Shown: piece after piece, positions 8,926 through 16,353 of the stretch
Position numbering within the stretch: the first letter of the stretch is position 1
Layout of the letters: each line of letters opens with the position of its first letter
Position numbers and translations under genes: made by a program
Assembly: GCF_000576555.1 (NCBI RefSeq)
Contig: NZ_CP007145.1
Span: 1,612,001 to 1,676,000 of the forward strand
Length of the DNA stretch: 64,000 bases
Source of the DNA: Hymenobacter swuensis DY53
GTDB lineage: Bacteria > Bacteroidota > Bacteroidia > Cytophagales > Hymenobacteraceae
Direction: 5' to 3'
The notes under the pieces: model-generated
Database searches by the model: none
Told to the model about the DNA's origin: nothing
What the model saw: only the letters and a program-made list of their open reading frames with translations

Positions 8926-9663
8926 TTATTTCTGTTCAGTGAGTGAGACGTTATCTATAAAGTAGTAAGCAAGTAGTATTTGCTTACGGAGAAATTTTCC
9001 TCGTTGTAGCCCATTTTCAATTATAGAATGGTACTTCTTGCGAGTCAATGCCTTTCGTGGCAATCCAATGTAACAGTAAATAAATGGTTCAGTAGCAGTA
9101 ATGTCGAGTTCAAATAACTCCCATTGATGTTGATTAGGTATCTTGATACCTTTATAAAAATCAGGTTCAATTAATTGATAATATTTATTGAATACAGTTT
9201 TGGTGGAGAAAGAAACATAAATAGAGTCACTTTTAATAAAGGATGAGTCTGCTAAAGAAAGATAAAAGCGTACATGATAGACAGTGCCTACGGTCAGTGG
9301 CTGACTGAGTTTGCTATATATCAGTTCGTGGGAAGCATAATTATAATTTTCTTTCTGATCCGAACTGTAGCGTAGTAGATATAAGCCTGCATATCCCTTT
9401 CCTTCATATGCTTTACGGTATCCTACAAAATTGCCGAGGATGTCCATAGAATCACGGTGCTGTTCTGAGCAGGTGTGTAAAAAATCCGGGGTGCCTTCAT
9501 TGCCCTGCCAACCTGTTGCCAGAATAATTTCACCAGGTTCAACGGGACAAGAACTCAGTGTTTCAAAACCACCATTAATGATATATTCCTGCGCTTGACC
9601 TTTGACTTCCGAAACTGACAGGATACAAGAAAATAGAGTGCACAATAAGTAATATCGCTGCAT
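8926..9663 (-). CDS. AT-rich exported protein, possible carbohydrate-binding-like fold
   Basis: The product is 245 residues with a signal peptide (MQRYYLLCTLFSCILS...KGQ). The mature start, EYIINGGFETLSSCP, resembles the 'LV.NGSFE' opening of many Bacteroidota exported proteins with a galactose-binding-like jelly roll. The later YHVRFYLSLADSS and the final YYFIDNVSLTE fit the last strands of that fold. There is no sorting domain at the end. The gene is plainly richer in A and T than all its neighbours, with codons such as ATA and AAA common, which suggests recent acquisition. No function can be named. Confidence 0.7.
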   Translation of the reverse strand: MQRYYLLCTLFSCILSVSEVKGQAQEYIINGGFETLSSCPVEPGEIILATGWQGNEGTPDFLHTCSEQHRDSMDILGNFVGYRKAYEGKGYAGLYLLRYSSDQKENYNYASHELIYSKLSQPLTVGTVYHVRFYLSLADSSFIKSDSIYVSFSTKTVFNKYYQLIEPDFYKGIKIPNQHQWELFELDITATEPFIYCYIGLPRKALTRKKYHSIIENGLQRGKFLRKQILLAYYFIDNVSLTEQK

Positions 9664-9696
9664 ATTAGATAAAAATCAGAGTGAAAGAGTGCCCAC

Positions 9697-10335
9697 TCAC
9701 GCTGCTGGCTTCTTCCGCGTGGCGGGGACTTTTTTGCCGGCGACGGGAGCGGCCAGCTTGCCGGGATTATCGGCCAGGAACTTGCCCCAGCTTTTGCCGC
9801 CGGCTTTCACGTTGTTGCCCTTCTGGTAGTGGTGGCACATGGCCACAGCCAAGGCATCGGTGGCGTCGAGGAACTTAGGAGCTTCTTCGATGGGGGGTAG
9901 CTTGAGCGTCTGGCGCAGCATGTGGGCCACCTGCTCCTTGCTGGCGTTGCCCGCGCCGGTTACGCTCTGTTTTACCTTGGTGGGAGCGTACTCCACGTAC
10001 GGAATCTGGCGGGCCAGGCAGGCGGCAATGGCTACGCCCTGGGCCCGGCCCAGCTTGAGCATACTCTGCACATTCACCCCAAAAAACGGCGCTTCAATGG
10101 CCAGTTCATCGGGCAGGTGCTGGTCGATTAATTCCGTCATGCGCTCAAAAATGCGCTTGAGCTTGAGGGCGTGGTTGGTGCCCAGCTTGCGCATATCAAT
10201 GACGTCGTACTCCAACATGCGCACCTGCTGGCCCTGCACCTCAATTACGGCGTAGCCCATCAGGTTGGTGCCCGGGTCTACGCCCATAATTACTTTAGGC
10301 AGTAGCTCGGAAGAAGAGGCGAGGGGCAGAATCAT
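9697..10335 (-). CDS. ruvC: crossover junction endodeoxyribonuclease RuvC
   Basis: The product is 212 residues. RuvC cleaves Holliday junctions together with RuvAB in the cytoplasm. The catalytic acidic residues are visible in GVDPGTNLMGYAV (near residue 19), in LAIEAPFFG (near 80) and in the DATDALAVAMCHH motif near residue 160. About 40 basic residues rich in K, A and P follow the usual end and are an extension. I prefer the start at 10335 (MILPLASSS); an ATG at 10380 adds 15 residues that do not look conserved. The gene is divergent from the flippase-like gene. Confidence 0.93.
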   Translation of the reverse strand: MILPLASSSELLPKVIMGVDPGTNLMGYAVIEVQGQQVRMLEYDVIDMRKLGTNHALKLKRIFERMTELIDQHLPDELAIEAPFFGVNVQSMLKLGRAQGVAIAACLARQIPYVEYAPTKVKQSVTGAGNASKEQVAHMLRQTLKLPPIEEAPKFLDATDALAVAMCHHYQKGNNVKAGGKSWGKFLADNPGKLAAPVAGKKVPATRKKPAA

Positions 10336-10418
10336 AGTAGACAGCGGCCGGCAGTAAGCCGTCCGCTCGAAAAAGTACATGGCAAACAGCCGGTGAGCGT
10401 AGAGCGGGTGGCCACCAA

Positions 10419-10426
10419 CGAAAGTA
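10419..10426 (-). promoter_or_regulatory. putative -7 promoter element for ruvC
   Basis: On the minus strand the bases read TACTTTCG, a one-base variant of TAnnTTTG. Transcription would begin near 10411, upstream of both possible ruvC start codons. No convincing -33 element was seen. Confidence 0.35.
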
Positions 10427-10501
10427 GCTGGCCGCAGGTGGGGGAGCCGCTGACAGCGCGCAACCCGCTAACTTGCCGAAGTTACGCAACTACCCGTCGT
10501 T

Positions 10502-11548
10502 TTGCCCCTGCCCAAGCCTCAAAGCTACGTCCAAACCCCCGAACAACCCGCGCCCACCCGGCGGCGCGGCTGGGTGGTGGCCGGCAAAGTAGGCATCACA
10601 CTGCTCACACTGGGCCTGCTCTGGCACTCGGTAGTGGCCGATGCTGCTACGGCCGCCGCCTGGCGGGGGCTACTTGCCCGCGCCCTCAGCGGCGCGGGGC
10701 GCGGCCCGGTGCTGCTGGCCCTGTTGCTGATGCCACTCAACTGGGGACTGGAAGCCTGGAAGTGGTGGCGGTTGGCCCGGCACCTGGAGCCCGTATCGTT
10801 TCGGCGCAGCTTCCGGGCAGTGCTAGTGGGCCTCACGCTGGGCTTCGTGACGCCTAACCGGGTGGGCGACTACGCCGGCCGCATCATGGAGCTGAAAAGT
10901 CGCCGCCTGGATGCGCTGGGGGCTGTGTTTCTGGGGCGCTACTGTCAACTTGTGGCCACGGTGGCGGCCGGCACGCTGGGCTTGCTGTACTTTCTGCTGC
11001 GGTTTTACCTGCCCGCTTACCCGGCGGCTAAGTTGGGCCTGGTCGGACTCACCCTGCTCATCAACACGCTGGTGCTGCTGCCGCTGTATCACTCCGAGCT
11101 GCTGGTGGCGGCGGTGGAGGCAGTGCGGCCATTGCGCCGCTTCAGCCGGTTTCTGGCTGTCATGCCAACCTACCCGGCCCGCATCCTGACCGATGTGCTG
11201 TTGATTTCCAGTCTGCGCTACGCCGTATTCTGTGCTCAGTTTGGGCTGCTGCTGCTGGCATATGGGGTACAGGCTCCCGCGGGGCATGCTCTGGCGGCTA
11301 TTGCGGGCACGTTCCTGCTCAAGTCTTTGGTGCCCTCGCTCAATGCGCTGGCCGATGTGGGGGTACGGGAGTTGTCGGCCACGCATTTGTTCGGGCTGCT
11401 GGGCGAGCCGGTCCTGCCGGTGCTCAGCGCGAGCCTGAGTCTGTGGGTGCTGAATATTGCCGTTCCCAGTGCCATCGGGCTGGTATTTGTGCTTCGGCTG
11501 AACGTGCTGCGCAAGCGTAAAACGCCGGCTTCGGCCCCATCTGTATGA
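10502..11548 (+). CDS. lysylphosphatidylglycerol synthase TM-region / UPF0104-type flippase-like membrane protein
   Basis: The product is 348 residues with about eight membrane segments. Family landmarks are LLMPLNWGLEAWKWW (near residue 78), LGFVTPNRVGDYAGR (near 118) and LLKSLVPSLNALADVGVREL (near 275), as in proteins related to the membrane part of MprF. They are thought to move lipid-linked intermediates across the inner membrane. No ATG fits: the frame starts with TTG at 10502, with possible GTG alternatives slightly downstream. The stop overlaps the next gene's start by four bases (ATGA), so it is coupled to a glycosyltransferase and probably handles the same glycolipid. Confidence 0.8.
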   Translation: MPLPKPQSYVQTPEQPAPTRRRGWVVAGKVGITLLTLGLLWHSVVADAATAAAWRGLLARALSGAGRGPVLLALLLMPLNWGLEAWKWWRLARHLEPVSFRRSFRAVLVGLTLGFVTPNRVGDYAGRIMELKSRRLDALGAVFLGRYCQLVATVAAGTLGLLYFLLRFYLPAYPAAKLGLVGLTLLINTLVLLPLYHSELLVAAVEAVRPLRRFSRFLAVMPTYPARILTDVLLISSLRYAVFCAQFGLLLLAYGVQAPAGHALAAIAGTFLLKSLVPSLNALADVGVRELSATHLFGLLGEPVLPVLSASLSLWVLNIAVPSAIGLVFVLRLNVLRKRKTPASAPSV

Positions 11549-12726
11549 ATGTAGCCGGGTGGTTGTGGTCGGTGGGGCTTTGGGGAACGGCGGGCATGTA
11601 CCTGGGCCGGATGCTGCAGTACCGGCGGGCGTGGAAACGGCTGGTGGCAACTCCATCAATGCCCCACCTTCCGCAAGACCTGACAGAAACTGCTCCAGGA
11701 AAGTCAACGCCAGCCTTTTCCATCCTGATTGCCGCCCGCAATGAGGCCGGAAATCTGCCTTGCCTGCTGCGCGACCTAGCTGATCAACTTCTGGTATCGG
11801 GTGGCTTTGAAGTGATTATCGTAGATGATCATTCCACCGATGCCACGGCGGAGGTGGTGCAGGAGGCCGCGCAGCGGCTGCCGTTTCCGGTGCGGCTGCT
11901 GCCGCTGGCTGGCCAGCCCGGTGCCCCCACGGGCAAGAAAGCGGCTGTGCAGGCGGCTATTGCCGTAGCGCGTGCGCCCTGGCTATTGCTTACCGATGCT
12001 GACTGCCGGGTACCGGTCGGGTGGGTACAGGCCTACGCCCGCCTGGTTGCCACCAATGCCACTGCCCGCTTCATTAGCGGCCCGGTGCTGCTTACCGGCG
12101 CGGGCTGGTTGGCCACGTTGCAGGGGCTAGAGTTGGCCGGGTTGGTCGGGGTAGGGGCTGCCTCCATCGGCCGGAGCGCGCCCACCATGTGCAACGGGGC
12201 CAACCTGGCCTACCGCCGCCAGGATTTCTACGCCGTGCAGGGCTTCCGGGGCAACGAGGCCGTGGCCAGTGGCGACGACGAATTTCTGCTGCACAAGCTC
12301 CACGCGGCCTTTCCCGGCAGCATCCGGTTTTTGGCTGATCCGCAGGCCGTGGTGCAAACGGCCGCGCAGCCGACCCTGCGGCTACTGCTGCGGCAGCGGG
12401 TGCGCTGGGCCAGTAAGTGGCGGCATTACCAGACGCGCACTCCGCAACGGCTGGCCGTGCTGGTGCTGCTGGCTAACCTCACGTTTCCGGTAGGAGCGGG
12501 ACTGTGGGCAGCGGGGCTGGTGCCGGGCGAAATTGTCGGCCTGAGCTGGGCCCTCAAGCTTCTCGCCGACGCGCTACTGCTAGGGCCGGTGCTGGGGTTT
12601 CTGGGCCGCCGCCGGTGGCTGTGGTGGGTGCCGGTATTGCAGCTCGCCTACGCGCCCTACGCGTTGCTCACCGGCCTGGCGGGCCTGCGCGGCAGCTACC
12701 AGTGGAAAGGCCGGCAACTGCGGTAG
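11545..12726 (+). CDS. family 2 glycosyltransferase, membrane-associated
   Basis: The product is 393 residues. An N-terminal membrane segment (residues 5-22) precedes a GT-A fold. FSILIAARNEAGNL (near 58) binds nucleotide sugar, LLLTDADC (near 150) holds the metal-binding D-x-D, and RQRVRWASKW (near 290) is the Q/RxxRW-like motif of processive or membrane GT2 enzymes. Two or three membrane segments follow. It ends QWKGRQLR, like the GT2 at 22572. It is translationally coupled to the flippase-like gene before it. Sugar donor and acceptor are unknown. Confidence 0.88.
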   Translation: MNVAGWLWSVGLWGTAGMYLGRMLQYRRAWKRLVATPSMPHLPQDLTETAPGKSTPAFSILIAARNEAGNLPCLLRDLADQLLVSGGFEVIIVDDHSTDATAEVVQEAAQRLPFPVRLLPLAGQPGAPTGKKAAVQAAIAVARAPWLLLTDADCRVPVGWVQAYARLVATNATARFISGPVLLTGAGWLATLQGLELAGLVGVGAASIGRSAPTMCNGANLAYRRQDFYAVQGFRGNEAVASGDDEFLLHKLHAAFPGSIRFLADPQAVVQTAAQPTLRLLLRQRVRWASKWRHYQTRTPQRLAVLVLLANLTFPVGAGLWAAGLVPGEIVGLSWALKLLADALLLGPVLGFLGRRRWLWWVPVLQLAYAPYALLTGLAGLRGSYQWKGRQLR

Positions 12727-12808
12727 GGCGCTTAAAGCCGACGGTTTTGCTTGTTATTGCGGCCGTTGCGGGCGTACTTCAATGGGTAATTCATTAGCCC
12801 GTATCCGC

Positions 12809-13387
12809 ATGAAAAATCTGTTGGAAATCATCATGCCCGCCAGCCTGACGGCCGTGGCCGGAGCCATTGCCGTGTGCCTGTTTACCCTGGGTGACTATTT
12901 ATCAGCTTCCCCTAACTTATCAGAAAATGTCACCGCGGCCGCTGATTCTGTCGTTGCTACTCCCTATGGAATGATGCGCATCACGGCTACTGGAATAGAA
13001 AGGCTACCTGATTCGCTGGCAATTAAGTATATGTCCCCTGCTGATTCAGCTCAGTTCTTTGCTCGCCAAGACCCGGCCGCCGTGGCCGCTGGCGACGCGC
13101 TGTTCAAGAGCAACTGCGCCCAGTGCCACGCCGTGAATGAGGTGGTAGTAGGCCCGGCCCTAGCCGGTATCCGCAAGCGGCGGCCCGAAACCTGGATTCG
13201 GGCCTGGGTAAAGAATTCGGGCAAGTTGGTGGCTCGCGGCGACGAGTACGCGGTGAAAGTCTTCAACCAGTACCAACAGCAGCAGATGCCCAGCTTCCAG
13301 CTGTCTGATCAGGAAATCAGCCAGATTCTGGACTATATCGAAACTCACCAGGGCCAGGGAGTGGCCTACGCGCCGGCCCGGCCCTGA
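12809..13387 (+). CDS. membrane-anchored c-type cytochrome
   Basis: The product is 192 residues. An N-terminal hydrophobic segment anchors or exports it. A low-complexity linker follows, then a class I cytochrome c domain. The haem site is C103-A-Q-C-H107, and M163 in QMPSF is the likely sixth ligand. The last part, LSDQEISQILDYIETH, is the usual C-terminal helix. I chose the ATG at 12809, which gives a compact signal anchor; an ATG at 12782 adds nine residues. It would carry electrons in the periplasm. No oxidase or reductase gene lies beside it. Confidence 0.88.
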   Translation: MKNLLEIIMPASLTAVAGAIAVCLFTLGDYLSASPNLSENVTAAADSVVATPYGMMRITATGIERLPDSLAIKYMSPADSAQFFARQDPAAVAAGDALFKSNCAQCHAVNEVVVGPALAGIRKRRPETWIRAWVKNSGKLVARGDEYAVKVFNQYQQQQMPSFQLSDQEISQILDYIETHQGQGVAYAPARP

Positions 13388-13463
13388 AGGCGAGGTAACC
13401 AAACGGCTCGGTAGCGGGTTGAATTCGGACAATCTGCCTTCGAGAACAACCCGCCCGGAATAC

Positions 13464-13471
13464 TACCTTTG
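13464..13471 (+). promoter_or_regulatory. -7 promoter element TACCTTTG
   Basis: TACCTTTG matches the Bacteroidota -7 consensus TAnnTTTG exactly. The predicted transcript starts near 13478. This places the translation start of the next gene at the GTG at 13491 and rules out a TTG at 13419 that lies upstream of the promoter. Confidence 0.55.
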
Positions 13472-13490
13472 CCTTAAACCCCTGCTTTCT

Positions 13491-13748
13491 GTGACTGACG
13501 CTGAATTTGATATCCTCGACGAGCTGTACTTCGTCACTTCCTTTGCCGATCTGAGTCGCAAAACCAGCCTGCCACCTGCCGCGCTGGAGTCCGCGCTGCG
13601 CACCCTGCTGGAGCAGGGCCTTGTGCGCAGCTACTGGCCCGACCCCGATACAGAACTGGCCTATGAGGAAAGCTCCTATGGGGCCATCGTGCGCGACAGT
13701 TTCTTTCTGGCCTCGAAAGAAGGTCTGCTCCAACATAACACGCGCTAA
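13491..13748 (+). CDS. small winged-helix-like protein coupled to an ABC permease
   Basis: The product is 85 residues with a GTG start set by the promoter just upstream. The sequence 'EFDILDELYFVTSFADLSRKTSLPPAALESALRTLLEQGLVR' has the helix-turn-helix and 'LLEQGLV' wing-entry pattern of winged-helix proteins such as MarR-like domains. There is no recognised effector domain. The TAA stop overlaps the ATG of the permease by one base (TAATG), so the two are co-translated. A role as a regulator or partner of the permease is inference. Confidence 0.7.
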   Translation: MTDAEFDILDELYFVTSFADLSRKTSLPPAALESALRTLLEQGLVRSYWPDPDTELAYEESSYGAIVRDSFFLASKEGLLQHNTR

Positions 13749-14923
13749 TGGTTGGGGCCTCTGCCGTTGCTGCGGTGACCGAGGCGGCTGCCCGGCCGCC
13801 CGGTTACTATGTGCGCCAGCGGCTGCTGCGTAATACGCCGGCTATGCTGGGCCTGGGGTTCATTATACTCTGCACCTTGGTGGCACTGCTGGGCTACTGG
13901 GTGCTGCCGGATAACTCGCCCTCGGCCAATAACGGCGTGGTGCAGCTGCAAAAGGAAGCCCCCGGCTTTCAGGCCACCCTGCTGCGCCTGCCGCTACGGG
14001 ATTCCGCGCGGGCCGACAACCCGCTGCTTACTTGGTGGCAAGGCCGCGCTCCGCGTTACCAGGAGGTGCCTATTGCCAGCTACCGTATTCAGGGCGATTC
14101 GCTGCTGACCCAGCCCTACCAGAACCATTCGGCCTTGGCCGACCAGCCGCAGGCCTACGCCCTGACAGCCGTAGCGGGCCGCTCCGGGCTAGCCGCCGAC
14201 CTGGCCCGCACGGTGGAACAGGAGCACATTGTGCGGCGCACCTACTGGCTGGGTACCGATAAAGCCGGCCGCGACGAGCTGAGCCGGCTGCTGCTGGGCA
14301 CCCGTGTGAGCCTGGGTATCGGGCTGGTGGCGGTGCTGATTTCGGTGTTGCTGGGCATGCTCATCGGGGCGGTAGCCGGCTACGTGGGCGGCTGGCTCGA
14401 TTCGCTGCTGTTGGGCCTGATGACGGTGGTCTGGAGTATTCCGGGCATCATGTTGGTCATTGCCATTTCTCTCGCCCTCGACAGCAAGGGCGTCTGGACC
14501 TCCTTTGTGGCCGTGGGCCTGACCATGTGGGTGGACGTGGCCCGGGTGGTGCGCGGACAGATGCTGAGTCTGCGCGAAAAAACCTTTGTGGAGGCCGGCC
14601 GCGTGTTGGGCCTGCCCCAGAGCCGGCTCATCTGGCGGCACCTGCTGCCCAATATGACCGGTCCGCTGATTGTGCTGGCAACCAGTAATTTCGCGGCGGC
14701 TATTCTGCTGGAAGCCGGCCTGAGCTTTCTGGGCCTGGGCGTGCAACCGCCCGCGCCGTCCTGGGGGCTGATGGTCAACGAAGGCTTTCAGCTGCTAGGC
14801 ACCGAGGCCGGCCTGTGGCTCACGCTGCTGCCGGGCCTGGCCATCAGCCTGCTGGTGCTCAGCTTCAACCTGCTCGGCAACGGCCTGCGCGACGCTTACG
14901 ACCCCAAAACACCACTTTCCTGA
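13748..14923 (+). CDS. OppC/DppC-type ABC transporter permease
   Basis: The product is 391 residues. The first membrane segment is near residues 35-55 and the other five lie after residue 185. The EAA-type loop 'EAGRVLGLPQSRLIWRHLLPNMTGPL' (near 275-300) contacts the ATPase. The C-terminal LSFNLLGNGLRDAYDPK is typical of DppC/OppC. Between the first and second membrane segments is an extracytoplasmic insert of roughly 130 residues, longer than usual. No ATPase, second permease or binding protein is near, so its partners must be encoded elsewhere. Peptide or related solute uptake is the family role. Confidence 0.9.
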   Translation: MVGASAVAAVTEAAARPPGYYVRQRLLRNTPAMLGLGFIILCTLVALLGYWVLPDNSPSANNGVVQLQKEAPGFQATLLRLPLRDSARADNPLLTWWQGRAPRYQEVPIASYRIQGDSLLTQPYQNHSALADQPQAYALTAVAGRSGLAADLARTVEQEHIVRRTYWLGTDKAGRDELSRLLLGTRVSLGIGLVAVLISVLLGMLIGAVAGYVGGWLDSLLLGLMTVVWSIPGIMLVIAISLALDSKGVWTSFVAVGLTMWVDVARVVRGQMLSLREKTFVEAGRVLGLPQSRLIWRHLLPNMTGPLIVLATSNFAAAILLEAGLSFLGLGVQPPAPSWGLMVNEGFQLLGTEAGLWLTLLPGLAISLLVLSFNLLGNGLRDAYDPKTPLS

Positions 14924-14930
14924 ATGATGA

Positions 14931-15015
14931 GTTACGAGTGTTGAATGATGAATTTGGCACAGGCAAGCCTATCGGCCACGAGGAAACTCATCATTCAACG
15001 CTCAACACTCATAAC
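14931..15015. repeat. imperfect intergenic inverted repeat (GAGTGTTGAATGATGA type)
   Basis: The left arm at 14931-14951 (GTTACGAGTGTTGAATGATG) matches the reverse complement of the right arm at 14988-15015, apart from a seven-base insertion and one change. It fills the gap between the permease and the phosphatase. There is no T run, so it is not a standard terminator. The composition resembles the repeat at 42282-42387. Confidence 0.7.
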
Positions 15016-15025
15016 TTAACTCCCG

Positions 15026-16258
15026 ATGCCCAATACTACCCCCGAAAAGCGCTTGTTTCTGAAGGAGCGGGAGCTGGGTGCTCTGCTGGAAATTACGCAG
15101 GCCATCAACCTCGACTCCACGGAAGCGGCCCTATACAAAATCTTTCAGTTTACCCTGCTGGGGCAGCTCAACATCCGACGGTTGGTGCTTTACGTGAAGG
15201 AGGAGCAGGAATGGGTGTGCGTTGTCTCGTTCGGGGCTGGCCTGAGTGACTTCCGCAAGCTGGAGTTGCCGGCCGCCATCCTGGACGGCTGCACTGGCCA
15301 ACCCTGCCCGCTGAGCAATTTCGGACCGCTGCCGGCCGAGTGGCAATTGCTGGAAACCAGCATTCCGGTGGTGCAAAACGGCAACGTGCTGGCGTACGTA
15401 TTCATCGGTAACGTGCATGATGACTACGCGGGCGAGGAAGCCACCAAGTTTCTGCAGACGCTGAGCAACATCCTCATCGGAGCCATCCAAAACCGCCGCC
15501 TGGCCCGCCAGCGGGTGGCCGACGCGGCTATGCGCAAGGAAATTGAAATTGCCCAGGAGGTGCAGACGATGCTCTTCCCGCGCAAGCTGCCCAACGATGC
15601 TCATGTGGCCGTGCAGGCCAGCTACGTGCCCCATACCGCCGTGGGCGGCGACTATTATGATGTGGTAGACCTCGATGCCGACCGGTTTCTGTTCTGCGTG
15701 GCCGACGTGTCGGGGAAGGGCGTGGCCGCTTCGTTGCTGATGTCGAACTTCCAGGCCGGCCTCCGGACACTGCTCCGCCAGAAAGTGGACTTGGCTACCG
15801 TGGCCCAGGAACTCAACAACCTCATCTTCCGCAATGCCGGCGGCGACAAGTTCATTACGGTTTTTTTCGGCCTGTATGACCGACGTACGCGCCTGCTGGA
15901 ATACGTGAATGCCGGCCACAACGACCCGTTGCTGGTGCCCGATTCCGGCCCGGTGCTTCTGCTGAAGGACGGTACTATTATGCTGGGCGTGATGGATGAA
16001 TTACCCATGCTGAAGGTTGGCAGCATCGTAGTGCCCCCCCATGCGCTGCTGCTCACCTACACCGACGGCCTCACTGAAGTATTTGATGCCGACCACGAGG
16101 AGTTTGGTGAGGAAGGCGTACTGCGGGTGCTGCGCCACAACCGCTACGCCCCGCTGGCCACCGTACACCGCGAGCTACTGCGCGAAATAGAGGTTTTCAA
16201 CACCAACGGCAACCGCTTCGCCGACGACGTAACCATCCTGAGCTGCCGGTTTAAGTAA
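15026..16258 (+). CDS. GAF-domain PP2C/SpoIIE-type serine phosphatase (RsbU-like)
   Basis: The product is 410 residues. A GAF-like sensor occupies about residues 10-155. A helical linker with EIEIAQEVQTMLFPRKLP leads into the SpoIIE/PP2C phosphatase domain (about 200-408). Metal-binding acidic residues are visible in GGDYYDVVDL and VADVSGKGVAA, with TDGLTEVFD and FADDVTILSCR near the end. Such enzymes remove phosphate from anti-sigma-factor antagonists in partner-switching systems. No antagonist or anti-sigma gene lies next to it, so its target is elsewhere. It stands between two inverted repeats. Confidence 0.9.
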   Translation: MPNTTPEKRLFLKERELGALLEITQAINLDSTEAALYKIFQFTLLGQLNIRRLVLYVKEEQEWVCVVSFGAGLSDFRKLELPAAILDGCTGQPCPLSNFGPLPAEWQLLETSIPVVQNGNVLAYVFIGNVHDDYAGEEATKFLQTLSNILIGAIQNRRLARQRVADAAMRKEIEIAQEVQTMLFPRKLPNDAHVAVQASYVPHTAVGGDYYDVVDLDADRFLFCVADVSGKGVAASLLMSNFQAGLRTLLRQKVDLATVAQELNNLIFRNAGGDKFITVFFGLYDRRTRLLEYVNAGHNDPLLVPDSGPVLLLKDGTIMLGVMDELPMLKVGSIVVPPHALLLTYTDGLTEVFDADHEEFGEEGVLRVLRHNRYAPLATVHRELLREIEVFNTNGNRFADDVTILSCRFK

Positions 16259-16268
16259 AGGTGAAATT

Positions 16269-16353
16269 GTGAAGTGGTGAACTTGTGAAGTTGACGTTCC
16301 GCTTGCACTATCTGCGCGGGTTGAACGTCAACTTCACAAGTTCACCACTTCAC
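16269..16353. repeat. perfect 30-bp inverted repeat between convergent genes
   Basis: Bases 16269-16298 are a perfect inverted copy of 16324-16353, with a 25-base loop. The arm begins GTGAAGTGGTGAACTTGTGA. The right arm contains the stop codon and the last codons of the convergent Wzy/WaaL-like gene. Similar GTGAAGTGGTGAA words appear at 20510 and 26470. It may act as a two-way terminator although it lacks long T runs. Confidence 0.85.

Noticed and set aside
13419..13490. TTG start at 13419 for the winged-helix-like gene
   Set aside because: A perfect TAnnTTTG promoter box lies inside this stretch, so it should not be translated. The GTG at 13491 fits.
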